Part shown: in pieces, positions 22,636 through 33,590 of the stretch
How the letters are laid out: each line of letters starts with the position of its first letter
Position numbering within the stretch: position 1 is the first letter of the stretch
NCBI RefSeq assembly: GCF_905171775.1
Contig: NC_053491.1
Span: 131,831,983 to 131,895,982 of the forward strand
Direction of reading: 5' to 3'
Length of the DNA: 64,000 bases
Source: Rana temporaria
Taxonomy: Eukaryota; Chordata; Amphibia; Anura; Ranidae
Translations under genes and position numbers: made by a program
The notes under the pieces: generated by a model
The model's input: only the letters and a program-made list of their open reading frames with translations
What the model was told of the DNA's origin: nothing
Database searches by the model: none

Positions 22636-23698
22636 GGTAGAAGTGTATATGCATTATTGATTGAAAGGCTTAATTCCACCATTCCCCCTGGCCTCAACAA
22701 AGTTAATTCCTTTAAATCTTTTCTTTAGCTTCTATTTATTTTCCAGTATCTGACCAGTAGAATATAGTCCGGATTTTTCTTCTGTTTCCTCTCCCCATCC
22801 CTAGGTTCTTTCCTCCCCTTCCCTCCCCCCTGTTCCCTATCCTCTTTCCAAATAAGAATTGATGTGTTTGTTATGATAACCAAATTGTTGCTGTTTCTTT
22901 AAGAAATGTTGTCTTTAAACCATTATGGGCACCTACCATATGTTAAGTGCCCTTCACTGTACTTGTATGCTATTATCCATTTGCATTTTTGTTGTATTGC
23001 AATACTCATCTATTATTCTCTGCTTCATACCACTATTACTGATTTGTTTATTTGTACTGTGCCGTTCTTCCTACCCCCCTCAGCCTGCCACCCTGGATAC
23101 CTCTCCAATCGGTGGCCTTGTGCCCCCCCGGCCGTCTTAACCCCGCCTTGGGGCTCGGCCGAACTTGCACTGGCATGGTCTCCTGGCCTCAGCCTGAGTT
23201 CAGGGTGCGCATGCACGTGTGCAGCGTTCACCACAATTGCGTCATGTGGGTGGTCTGATGCAGCGACGCTGCACTGCGGCGACTGTCGCCTGTGCTGACA
23301 TCACTTCATTAGGGACATATAAGCGGGCTTAGCCCCGCTTAGGATGTGATGGACACCGGGCCCCAGGAAACCTGCTGATATACCAAGCACCAAGTAAGTC
23401 TGTCTCCATGTTTGCTGCTATGCTCCAGACTTGTGGATGGCTTTTACTAAGCCCCGCTGACCAATGGCCCTCTCTTTACCCTTTATTGTTTTGCTCTCTG
23501 TTTATCATAAGCTGCTATTCATTACCATAGTGTGAGGCTTTAACGGTCCTACTACACTGACCTTTATACCTACCACAAATACAATTTTTGTTTATTCATC
23601 AATTACGCCTTGCAACACCAGTGTTTACTCGGTCTCTGGTCCTGGGACCCCCTACTTCTGTTCTGTACCTCATACGGGTATACCAGTTTCTATCCAAT

Positions 23699-23970
23699 CC
23701 CCCCTTCTTCCCCCTCCCTTCCCATTCACACACCCCCTTCCGTTACTTTTCTCCCCTCCCTCTACCCTTCCCCACCCCCCTGGTCCCCTTCTCCCTCCTT
23801 CTCCCTTCCCCCCTTCTCCTTCCTCTCTTTCCCCCTCCTCTCCGCTCTACCTCCCTCCCATTTCCTCCCCCTACCTCTCCCCTTTCTCTCTTCCCTTGTG
23901 CTCTTTTTCCCTTTTTCCCTCCCTCCCCCTTCCTCTGTCTCTCCCTCTCCCCTCCCCTCCTCTCCTCTAA
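23699..23970 (+). repeat. Polypyrimidine tract
   Basis: About 270 bp almost entirely C and T on the plus strand, with only scattered A or G. The proline/serine/leucine-rich open frames it generates (23588-24157 and 23610-24062) are composition artefacts. Such tracts can adopt triplex DNA; that is a possibility only. Confidence 0.9.
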
Positions 23971-24338
23971 CTTTCCTTGGCATCACAGTATGTCACCTTA
24001 TGACACTTCACTGGTACAACCACTTGCACTTCCTATATTATCACTTCAAGCCCTACTTATAGCTTGCCTACCATATTTAGTTGATAGGTCCATCTCCAAA
24101 TCTGTCCCCCTTGGTCGCCACGCGAGATCTCTCCATACGGTGGCCCTGGCGACCTGAGCTGACGGGACCCTTGTTTTTAGGTAAGTGGCACCGTTTTTGC
24201 TCCCCAACATTTATATAGTGTTTATATATGTATTATATGCTTAATGATTGTCTCTATTGTAAGGTTGACCTGTATGTATCTTAATATCTTGTTCAGCTTT
24301 TTTATAGTTAATGACTGCATATTAATCAATTTTAGAAC

Positions 24339-24377
24339 TCTCCTGATGATGCGACGCCGTCACGAAACTAGTTGAGA
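24339..24377 (+). ncRNA. Hammerhead-ribozyme-like motif, best copy in the window
   Basis: TCTC (24339-24342), perfect CTGATGA box (24343-24349), a 14-nt stem-II region with GAC/GTC pairing, perfect GAAA (24364-24367), C-TA-G forming a one-pair stem III, TT at the predicted cleavage site, then GAGA (24374-24377), which pairs with the initial TCTC as stem I. This is a type I arrangement with a minimal stem III, the compact form described in Penelope-like elements. One C-A mismatch weakens stem II. Activity is untested. Confidence 0.6.
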
Positions 24378-24609
24378 CTCCCCCCACATGACCCCTACTT
24401 CCACTGTGATCTTCCCCCAAGGGATCATCAAATATCGGTGACACGTACGGCTTGTCACGCTGTTTGTATTGTACTTTATTGTCCATGTTGTTTTGATGTC
24501 TTTTATTTTTGATACTATGTTAATAAATTCATATTTTTATTATAATTGCTCTCTTTGAGTTTACCTACTCACATTGTACCGCAATAGTCCTACTGACCTC
24601 CTCTTCCCC

Positions 24610-25120
24610 AGCTTCTGTTTTGGTCTTTTGGGTTTTTGGGGTCCCTTAAGCTCTATTTCTATTCAAAATTTACTTTTAGGATGATGGTACTATTAATAAC
24701 AAGTCTACATGTTTTCTATTAAGAGGCTAACAATTAATTCTCTTTAACTATGTATATTTAATCATGTGTTTTGCAACTCCACCACTATCAAATGTTTACT
24801 TATTGCAGATAACACAAATAGGGAACATGTTTGTGAGGGTTGATGCATTGATTCTGATAGATGATCAGTGTACATGCATTAACTGCTTGGATTCTGGAGA
24901 CTGGCCTAAATCAGGATCATTTGTAGTTGCTTTGACAACTATACAGATTCTACACCAGAAACAGTGTGAAAAACATATGTATTATGAAACAAACAAAAAA
25001 AAGAAGAAACACATATGTAAAGAAACAGAGAGAGAAAGATACAAAAAGCAAGAATGAATGCATTTGTGAACACATATTTAGCACATTCATGGTTCCATTT
25101 AGTTGTAACACAGTAATTAG
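24610..25120. other. Non-coding, nothing recognised
   Basis: AT-rich; includes an A-rich purine stretch at about 24990-25055. The short open frames here are low complexity. Confidence 0.4.
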
Positions 25121-25270
25121 TAGACATGTGCATTTGTTTTTGTCCAAATGCATTTTCATCCAAATTTCTGGGATTTTCGCGCTCGTTTTAACGAATGATA
25201 ACGAATGTGTGGTATTAGTTGTTGGTTCTACTGTGTTTCCATCTGTAGATAAAAGCTCTCAAAATGCATT
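25121..25270 (+). mobile_element. hAT fragment, TAGACATGTGCA end
   Basis: TAGACATGTGCATTTG matches the terminal repeat of the hAT at 1882-2938 and is followed by the same AACGAATG-type motifs. The right end is absent. Confidence 0.6.
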
Positions 25271-25280
25271 GTAACTCTGA

Positions 25281-25771
25281 GGCCCCGTACACACCATAGA
25301 ATCCATCCGCAGATAAATCCCAGCAAATGGGTTTCAGCGGATAGATCCTATGGTGTGTACACGCCAGCGGATCTTTATCCGCGGATATTTATCCCCTGGG
25401 ATGGATTCCAGCAGATCGGATATTCGCTGACATGCAGAACAAATCCATCTGCTGGTATCCATCCCAACGGATGGATCCGCTGGTCTGTACAGACTCACCG
25501 AATCCATCCGTCCTAAGGGATCCCCCGCATGCGTCGTAATGATTTGACGCATGCGTGGAATTCCTTATATGACAGCGTCGCGCACGTCGCCACGTCATAA
25601 TCGCGGCGACGGCGCGACACGTCATCGCCAGAGGATTTCGGCGCGGATTTCAATGCGATGGTGTGTACACGCCATCGCACAGAAATCTGCTGAAATCCTC
25701 GAGAGGATTTATCCGCGGAAACGGTCTGCTGGACCGTATTCGCGGATAAATTCTCCCGTGTGTATGGGGCC
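25281..25771. mobile_element. 491-bp GGCCCCGTACACAC MITE, TGA duplication
   Basis: Ends GGCCCCGTACACAC and GTGTGTATGGGGCC; TGA on both sides (25278-25280, 25772-25774). Interior alternates direct and inverted ATCCGCGGATA-type motifs and has a CpG-rich centre (GACGCATGCGT palindrome at about 25544). A second copy of the same length is at 40079-40569. Confidence 0.92.
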
Positions 25772-25774
25772 TGA

Positions 25775-26415
25775 GATTATTGGTAAGCACTGATAGGCAT
25801 GTTACAAAGTAAAAAATAAAAGCTAGGTTTTAGAAAAATAGATATGCTACTATCAAGTATAACAGGACCCATCGGCCAAGGTGCAGAATGAGACATGCCG
25901 AGGACCAACCAGTTCTGCCTTACATAATCCTGGATTGATGTCAACAATCACAATTAGAACAGAAAAAAATTAGCTGCAAGGGCAGACTGGTTACCAGAGT
26001 TATGACAATAGGTGTGACGTAACAGGACTCAGGAACTGGAACTGCAGCCTGAATACTAGAGGGACCCTGACTAGAATAGTGATCAAGATACAGCAATGAC
26101 ATCATATTGAAAGACTAGAGACTAAGAAGAGTGTTTAAATTGTTTAGGCAAGATGAAAAGACAGTGGGAACTTATTTTCTCACACTTATACAGTCTCCGG
26201 CTCTGCGAATGCCCGGAGCTGTGTGACATCACTCCCGCACATGTGCGCAGGAGCCGCCAACCACGGCATGATCCCTTTTAGAAAGGGCATGATCATGCCC
26301 TTTCTAAAGTGCACATGCGCTGATGACGCTGGTGCAAGCATATATTGTAAATATTTTTTAAACCGTGCAGGTTTAGGAGATATTTCCAGCACCTACAGGT
26401 ACGCCTTAATATAAC
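25775..26415. other. Non-coding; contains a 32-bp perfect palindrome
   Basis: Positions 26277-26308 are a spacer-free perfect palindrome centred on GCATGATCATGC. Flanking sequence shows imperfect repeats of the same CATGATCCCTTT motif. No gene recognised. Confidence 0.5.
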
Positions 26416-26419
26416 TTAA

Positions 26420-27384
26420 CCACTTAAGGACCCCCTATGAACTATATATTCCTGTAGAATGGCACAGCTGGGCACAGGCACGTAGAGGTACATCGCCTTT
26501 AAGAGCCCAGCCGAGGGTTGCGCGCCGTGGGTTGTGCGCAGCCGGAGCGCGCACGCGACCGGGTCCGAAGCTCCGTGACCATGCCCGCGGGACCCGCAGA
26601 CCCGATTACCGCCGGGGTCCCGCAATCGGTCACAGAAGCTGAAGAACGGGGAGACGGGGAGTCCCTGTTCCTCTGTGTGGCAGTGACACGGATCGTCTTT
26701 TCCCTGATATATGGAGCGACGATCAGTGACGTCACGCCTACAGCCACGCGCCCCTACAGTAAGAATCACTCCCTTAGGGCACACTTAACCCCTTAGCACC
26801 CCCTAGTGGTTAACTCATTCACTGCCATTGACATTTTCACAGTAATCAGTGCATTTTTAGAGCACTTTTTGCTGTGAAAATGACAATGGTCCCAAAAATT
26901 TGTCAAACGTGTCCGATGTGTCCACCATAATGTTGCAGTCACGAAAAAATTCGCTGATCGCCGCCATTACTAGTAAAAAAAATATATTAATAAAAATGCC
27001 ATAAAACTATCCCCTATTTTGTAAACTCTATTACTTTTGCGCAAACCAATTAATAAACACTTATTGCGATTTTTTTACCAAAAATATGTAGAAGAATACG
27101 AATTTATATATTTTTTGGGGATATTTATTATAGCAAAAAGTAAAAAAGATTGCATTTTATTTCAAAATTCTTGCTCTATTTTTGTTTATAGCGCAAAAAA
27201 TAAAAACCACAGAGGTGATCAAATACCACCAAAAGAAAGCTCTATTTGTGGGGAAAAAAAGGATGCCAATTTTGTTTGGTTGCCATGTCGTATGACCGCG
27301 CAATTGTCAGTTAAAGCAACGCAGTGCTGAATCGCAAAAACTGGCCAGGTCCTTTACCTGCATAATGGTCCGGGTCTTAAGTTG
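26420..27384 (+). mobile_element. Full-length TTAA MITE, CCACTTAAGGACC family member
   Basis: TTAA at 26416-26419 and 27385-27388; ends CCACTTAAGGACC and GGTCCGGGTCTTAAGTTG. Carries the common body (ATAAAACTATCCCC, AGAGGTGATCAAATACCACC) in the orientation opposite to the copy at 19279. GC-rich first third, AT-rich remainder. Confidence 0.9.
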
Positions 27385-27436
27385 TTAATATAAGTTTACC
27401 TGTAAGTAAAAGTTGTAATTGGTAAAAATACACACC

Positions 27437-27566
27437 GGAGGGTTGATTTACTAAAACTGGAGGCTAAAAATCTGGTGCAGCTCTGTAGAAACCAATCAGC
27501 ATCCAGGTTATTTTTTTGTCAAAGCTTAATTCAATAAGCTGAAGTTAGAAGCTGATTGGCTGCCAT
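27437..27566 (+). mobile_element. Half of a GGGTTGATTTACTAAA MITE, cut by a hAT
   Basis: Left half only: GGGTTGATTTACTAAAACTGGAG, then ACCAATCAGC and GAAGCTGATTGGCTGCC. The complementary right half expected in this foldback family is absent; the hAT at 27567 starts exactly where it should begin. Confidence 0.65.
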
Positions 27567-28620
27567 TAGGGATGAGCTTTGAGTTCGAGTCGAACTCATG
27601 TTCAACTCGAACATTGCCTGTTCACCTGTTTGGCAACAATTTGAGGTGTTTGCGGCAAATTCGAAAAGCCGCGGAACACCCTGTAAAAGTCTATGGAAGA
27701 AATCTAAAGTGCTAATTTTAAAGGCTAATATGCAAGTTACTGTCCTGCCCCAGGGGACATGTATCAATGCAAAAAAAGTTTTAAAAACGTCAGTTTTTCG
27801 GGAGCAGTGAATTTAATAGTGCTTAAAGTGAAACAATAAAAGTGAAATATTCCTTTAAATTTCATACCTGGAGGGGGGGGGGGTGTATAGTATGCCTGTA
27901 AAGTAGTGCTTGTTTTCCGTGCTTAGAACTGTCCCTGCACAAAGTGTCATTTCTGAAGGAAAAAAAGTCATTTAAAATCACTCGCGGCTATAATGAATTG
28001 TCGTCTCCCGGCAATTCAGAGAAAATTCATTCAAAAAAATTTAAAAAAAAGCATGGGGGGTCCCCCCAAATTTAATTTCCAGGCCCTTCAGGTCTGGTAT
28101 GGATATTAAGGGAAACCCCTCATTAAATTAAAAAAAAATGACATGGGATTCCCCCCAAATATCCATTCCAGACCCTTCAGGTCTGGTGTGGATTTTAAGG
28201 GGAACTCCACCCCGAATGTAAAAAAAATGGCGTGGAATTTCCCCAAAAATCCACACCAGACCCCTTATCCGAGCACGCAACCTGGCAGGCCGCAGGAAAA
28301 GAGGGGGGACGAGAGAGCGCCCCCCCTCCTGAACCGTACCAGGCCACATGCCCTCAACATTGGGAGGATGCTTTGAGGGGCAGTGACCCCTCAAAGCACC
28401 ATGTCCCCATGTTGATGTGGACAAGGGCCTCATCCCCACAACCCTTGCCCTGTGGTTGTGGGGGTCTGCAGGCGGGGGGCTTATCGGAATCTGGAAGACC
28501 CCTTTAACAAAGGGGACCCCCAGATCCCACCCCCCCCTATGTAAATTGGTAATGGGGTACATTGTACCTCTGCCATTTCACTAAGGAAGTGTAAAGAATT
28601 GTAAAAAAAAAAATGTATAC
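27567..28620 (+). mobile_element. hAT (TAGGGATGAGC family), left part
   Basis: Begins TAGGGATGAGCTTTGAGTTCG like the complete element at 36128, and contains GGACATGTATCAATG and AAAGTTTTAAAAACG. The 28030-28530 segment matches 35405-35790 in the opposite orientation. A right terminal repeat was not found, so the end is approximate. Open frames here (for example 28128-28562 on the minus strand) have no transposase motif. Confidence 0.65.
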
Positions 28621-28800
28621 GGACAAAATTCCCTCACAGACTCCCTGGCATGCCTCAGCACCCAGCACTTCACTGTGGTACACTCACCGACCTTTTCCTG
28701 CCCTGAGTCCATGATAAAGGAATTTATCTGGACATATGTTCCAACAGCCTCCAGCCCCTCTGATCCGGGACTCCTTATGATCCCCATTCTGCCTCTGTAC

Positions 28801-28991
28801 TAGGCGATCGTAGGACGCTGGTGGACATCAAGTCCACCTGACCCGCGGGCACGCTCCCACAGTGTGCAGTAAGCGTGAGAGCGCACCACTGGCGACGCAT
28901 ACCTGCGCAAGCCGACATACAATGATGGTGATTCGGGCAGGGGGGCCAACCTGCCGTAATAAAACTGTGGCGGCTGGTCCTTAAGTGGTTA
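28801..28991 (+). mobile_element. Right end of a TTAA/CCACTT MITE
   Basis: Ends GGCTGGTCCTTAAGTGG followed by TTAA, and has the GGTGGACATCAAGTCCACC palindrome common in the GC-rich part of the family. The left part is missing. Confidence 0.6.
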
Positions 28992-30393
28992 AGTCAGTGT
29001 TAATTTACAGTGTTTATATTATGCCTTTTAGTTAACAAAATATTTATTATGTATAATGAAACAGATTTGGGTCACATTGGCTACCAAAATCTCACAAATT
29101 ATCTATGCAAAAGCTTACAATTGGAATAACAGGCAGATAGTTTAGTATTAGGTTTAACTTGGTTTCACTATCATACTTCCCAAGCATTCAGTAATAGAGC
29201 GTAAAATTGATAATCTTCCCAATGGATTTTATATTTTTCACGCGTGAATCAAAGAACATGTGATCAAAAGCAACATGATATGCTTAACTGATTCATGCTG
29301 TGTTCTTAAATGGTTTTATCTAGCTTTATCAATAAATCCGAAATATATTTCCATTACAATAAGATAAAACTTAATGCAGAATAACTTGCCATCTTTAATC
29401 ATATTAACTTTACAGAGCTTAAATATTCAACAGCTGCAAACACATAAAATCTTCAGACTTGACATTTTATATTACTGAGTACAAGAGTGCAGAAGATCGG
29501 ACAGCTTTTTCCAGCAGTTCTGCAAACCCATATATACAGTATATATTCTTAATTATCTTAAAATACATATATTCTTAATTCTGCTGTAATAATTAGCTGA
29601 AACACCATGGAATTACAGGCTAGAGTAAATATATTGCATTTCCTTTACAGTATAAAGAAGTGTTTAGAAGCTAGTTTTTGGCTAGTCCTATCCTATGCCT
29701 TGCCCATTGAAAATACAGACTTTAAAAAAGAATAGGACTGACAGTGGCTGAAGTGATGCAATAGTGAGGAGGGCAGACACTATCAAGGCAGGATGTGTAA
29801 TCATTCTGTGCCTGCTATACAGCTGTAGCACTGACTCCATTAAGAGCTGCCAGTAACACATGGGTTCTCCTTTCGTTTCCAGTGATAACTTGCCGTGTAT
29901 ATGAACCTAACAATACATTGATATGCCTGTAGCAATAAATGTGCTTTAATAAAATAACAATAAGCCTTGTGGCAAAGGAACTGATAAAAAAAGTTTGTCA
30001 ATAGCAGGGTCAATATATTATCAACCTCCAAAATATACAAAAATGCATTAAGGTAAATAAAGATTGCGTTTTTTTTCAATTACTCACTTCTGAATGGCCC
30101 TGTCAGAACACACTATGGGAAGTGATAAGGGAATGATTCAAACAATTCTACTGACTTTAACAACAGCAATAACAGAGGTGGGTATCACAATAAAAAAAAT
30201 GCAAATAGCAATGTGACCTATCTGTAATGCTTAGGCCCTATCTTGTCACTTGCCTGTGGCGTTAATATAAGCAAAGTCCACAGGTAAAAAAAAACACTCC
30301 CACTATTAGGTGAATAAAGACTAAAGTCCCTTTTAAATATAGTTCTACTTGATTAAAACAGGATGTGGAAGGAAGAAGGGTTTTATGGCTGGG
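28992..30393. other. AT-rich stretch without recognised repeats
   Basis: One of the longest intervals in which I see no repeat or coding signal. A candidate for unique host sequence, possibly intronic. Confidence 0.45.
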
Positions 30394-30850
30394 GGCACAT
30401 GGCTGTAGTGTGAAATGTTTGCTCTGCTAGCCGTTTGCCTATTATTAAGTGCTGATTGATTAATTTTCAAATTCCACCCCCACCCTCCACAGTATAAAGC
30501 TAGGATAGGTGGCATATGTTGGGGTTATTTTAACAAAGTGTCTTCTTTAATTAAGTCGCACTTCCGCTCTTGCCCCCCTGAATATTTCTCCTCCATTCCT
30601 TCACAGGTAAACTCTGCATCTATGTTGCTGTTGCTGCTACACATCCACCTAAAACTGAATACTGACTTACTGTGAAAAGTTTGCTCTGATAGCATTGTGC
30701 CTATTTTTAACTCTTGATTGATTATTTATTGTTAACTTCCATCTCCACCCACCACACCACCAAATCTAGTCCACATTCATGGAGCACCACATGGCTGGGG
30801 GCATATGTTGGGGTTATTTCAATAAAGTGGCTTATTTAATTAGGTGGCAT
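30394..30850 (+). repeat. Diverged tandem duplication upstream of the L2 LINE
   Basis: Two copies of a roughly 270-290 bp unit: GTTTGCTCTG...TTTGCCTATT... GATTGATTAAT...CCACCCCCACCC at 30418 recurs at 30681, and GGCATATGTTGGGGTTATTT at 30510 recurs at 30799. Subrepeats in this position are common in LINE 5' regions, so this may belong to the L2 element. Confidence 0.6.
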
Positions 30851-31229
30851 TGCGCTCTACACTTCAGAGCACAATTGCACAAAGCAAATCTACTGCAAAC
30901 TACTTTGCAAAACATTTAACATTTGACGTTATTTCCCTATTTAGCACTCCTTCCTCTCTGTAACATGTGCTCTCTACCTCTCTGTCTCACAGTTGTGTCC
31001 TCTCTTCTTAAACTCAGTTTATCTTAACCCTCTTCCCCAGCCCACAGCCTGTATATATCACCCTCACGTCTGTTCTCTCCTTACTACAAAACTATTGTTC
31101 TCTCCTTACTACTATTGCTCTCTCCTTACTACTATTGTTCTCTCCTTGCCACCTCCATCATTTAACTGTACATCTCACACCCTCTGGCAGCAGGTGCAAT
31201 CAACACAATGTAGTCACCATACTTTTTTT

Positions 31230-31665
31230 TTCCAAAACCAGCCTCCCCTTCTCCTGTGCCCTTTGGAATGCTTACTTTGTCTGCAACAAACTCACCTCTG
31301 TCCATGTCCTCGTTATAAGTGTCTCCTTTATTGTATTTATTTCCTTTAATCTACTTGCTCTTACTGAAACCTGGCTTCCTGAATCTGACATGGCTTCTCC
31401 TGCCTCCCACCCTCCCCCATGGTAGCCTCTTCTGTACTCACTCCCTCAGACCCAGTGGAGATGAAGTGGGTATTCTCCTATATCCACAAAACACCTTTTA
31501 GTTTCTTTACTCTCCTCCCTCTCTGTTCCTCTTATCATTTGAAGCTCACTGTATATGTCTATTCTATCCAATTTATTTAGGAATAGCCGTGATCTACTGG
31601 TCTCTGGACTATTATCAACTTACCTTGATAATTTCCTGCAATTCCCACAATCATTCTCAGTGACT
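31230..31665 (+). pseudogene. L2-type LINE ORF2, endonuclease part, piece 1
   Basis: Start of the apurinic/apyrimidinic-type endonuclease of a non-LTR retrotransposon, the enzyme that nicks the target to prime reverse transcription. The diagnostic LALTETWLPES (catalytic glutamate) is readable near 31345-31380, preceded by a WNAYFVCNK stretch corresponding to the N-terminal asparagine motif. Frames shift several times. At 31666-31669 the reading frame enters the aspartate-phenylalanine-asparagine motif, where a TTAA element has inserted. Non-coding L2 5' sequence probably extends back to 30990 or to the duplication at 30394. Confidence 0.75.
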
Positions 31666-31669
31666 TTAA

Positions 31670-32527
31670 CCTCCTGGGCGGTGTTCCCGAGTCTGACTCG
31701 GGGTGAGATTTTTGGGCAAGGATCGGTAACCCCGAGTCAGACTCGGGCTCGCCTCGCTGGATGTACAGGGAGTTTTACTTACCTTGTCCCTGGATCCAGC
31801 GATGCCACCGCGCTGTGTGAGCGAGCAGGACCTCGCTCGATTCACACAGTGCCTCCGTGTGACGCCGATCTCCGTTCCCTGCGACGTTACGACGCACGGG
31901 GACGGAGAACGGCGCCAAATTAAAAAAAGTAAACAAACACATTACATACAGTATACTGTAATCTTATAGATTACAGTACTGTATGTAAAAAAAACACACA
32001 CCCCTTGTCCCTAGTGGTCTGTCCTGTGTCATGCATGTCATTTTATATAATAAAAACGTTTCTTTCTCCCTGCAAACTGTAGATTGTCCATAGCAACCAA
32101 AAGTGTCCCTTTATGTCAAAAATAGTTTTAGATCAGCTAAAAAACAGCGATAATAAATTATAATCACTTGCAGAAATGTGCGATAGCGATTTGTGGGGAA
32201 ATTCGTCATAAAAAAAAAATAATAATGACAGCAACAATTCTGCAACTGAGCAAATTTCAGTGATTTTGATTTGATTACATTATTGAATAATTTTTATTAT
32301 AATTATATTATTATTTGTTATAATTATTTATAATTATTTATTATATTATAATTTATAATTTTGTTTTTAAAAAAATGTCATACCCGGGATGCCTATTAGA
32401 AGCTTGTTTGGTTAAGTGAGTTATTTCTAAAAATGACAGACCTACAATATAAAACGCCAAATTTCCTTGCAAATAATGGTACCGCTTTCAGCATGTTTTT
32501 TCTGAAAGAATCATACCGCCAGGGAGG
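31670..32527. mobile_element. TTAA (piggyBac-like) element inside the L2 LINE
   Basis: Ends CCTCCTGGGCGGTG and CATACCGCCAGGGAGG with TTAA on each side (31666-31669, 32528-32531). Internal inverted repeats CCGAGTCTGACTCGGGG (31687) / CCCCGAGTCAGACTCGGG (31731), and a near-palindrome around ACATACAGTATACTGTAATC at 31944-31990. Non-coding. It interrupts the LINE exactly at the endonuclease DFN motif. Confidence 0.92.
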
Positions 32528-32531
32528 TTAA

Positions 32532-33587
32532 CAACCCTGTTAACAGTAACAATCATGCTGCTTCTAAACTTCTCAGTCTAACCTCCTCTTTTGACCTGAA
32601 GCATTGAACATGCTTCTACTCACTCTGATGGCAATACTTGTTACCTTGGACTCCTCCTATTCCATGCAACTTCTCCAACAATCTTTTTCCTCTCTCTGAT
32701 CACCACCATATTAGTTTCACTCTCTCCCTGTCTCCCACTCCCTCTTCCTCCAAACACCTAACAATTACCCATAGAAACTGTCACCGCTTTAACTCTTTTC
32801 TTCTCTGTTCTGCTACTGACCAACTCTATGACAAAATCTCACCTGCCCCAAACTAGCCATTTCTGTCTAAAATAGATCCCTGTCCTCTGCCCTGGACACA
32901 TTTCCCTTCAGTACAAACAGAATCAGGCTCCAACCCTTACAACCTTGATAATCAAATAACACCAGAAGTCTCAAAAAACATAGCACTCTTGAGCACCTGT
33001 GGAATAAGGCCAAGTCTCAGAAAGACTTCAAACAATATAAATCTGCCCTTCAAAAATAAAATGTCAGCCACCTCACTGCGAAGCAGACCTATTTTATCAA
33101 TCTCATTAACACTCTGTCATCCAGTCCCCACCAACTTGTCTCTGCCTTTAATTCTCTACTTCATCCTCCACCTTCCCCACCCACTAACTCCCTTACTGCC
33201 CAGGAGATCGCTAATCACTTCAAAAATAAGATTGATACAATATGTGATGAGATCTCCACTATACAGATACCTCCCCATATACCCCATGTCCACAGGTACA
33301 CTCATTGCTTCTCTCAGTCAACTCTGCTATTACAGACGAGGCTGCTAAACTTTTTTCTAATGCCCACTGGACTCTGTTCCCTCTAAAATACTATGGTCAC
33401 TTTCGGCTCTATCCTACACTCTGTTACTCACATCCTCAACCTATCCCTCTCTTCTGGCATCTTCCCCAACTCTCCAAAACATGCACTGGTCACCCCCATA
33501 TTTAAAAAGCCTTCCTTGGAATTCACCAATCTTGATAACCTATGCCCCATCCCCTTGCTCCCCTTTTCCTCCAAATTCCTTGAACAC
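32532..33587 (+). pseudogene. L2-type LINE ORF2, endonuclease end to early reverse transcriptase, piece 2
   Basis: Opens with the rest of the endonuclease DFN motif, then LLSLTSSFDL and the late SDHH motif near 32694 (with histidines, the second catalytic cluster). From 33400 it enters the reverse transcriptase: SLSSGIFPNSPKHALVTPI, FKKPSLEF, then a PIPLLPFSSKFLEHL stretch corresponding to the conserved RPISLL motif of domain 2. Interrupted by stops and frameshifts. Ends at 33587-33590 where a CpG-rich MITE has inserted. Confidence 0.82.
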
Positions 33588-33590
33588 CTG

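Larger units (their letters stand above)
22431..24609 (+). mobile_element. Penelope-like insertion with inverted end arms
   Basis: The outermost ~205 bp are inverted copies of each other (22431-22635 against 24406-24609, a handful of mismatches). Between them lie about 1.77 kb without a recognisable protein, a 270-bp pyrimidine tract and, 29 bp before the right arm, a hammerhead-like motif in plus orientation. Hence the right arm is the element's 3' end and the left arm an inverted copy of that 3' end. This layout is reminiscent of Penelope-like elements, whose terminal repeats occur in direct and inverted arrangements and carry hammerheads. Reverse transcriptase and GIY-YIG endonuclease were looked for and not found, so this would be a non-autonomous or deleted copy. 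Confidence 0.6.

Noticed and set aside
23588..24157. 189-codon open frame, longest of its class in the region
   Set aside because: Encoded by the polypyrimidine tract; proline/serine/leucine low complexity, with similar open frames in other phases.
28128..28562. 144-codon minus-strand frame
   Set aside because: Lies in hAT internal sequence that recurs, broken, at 35405-35940; no transposase motif.
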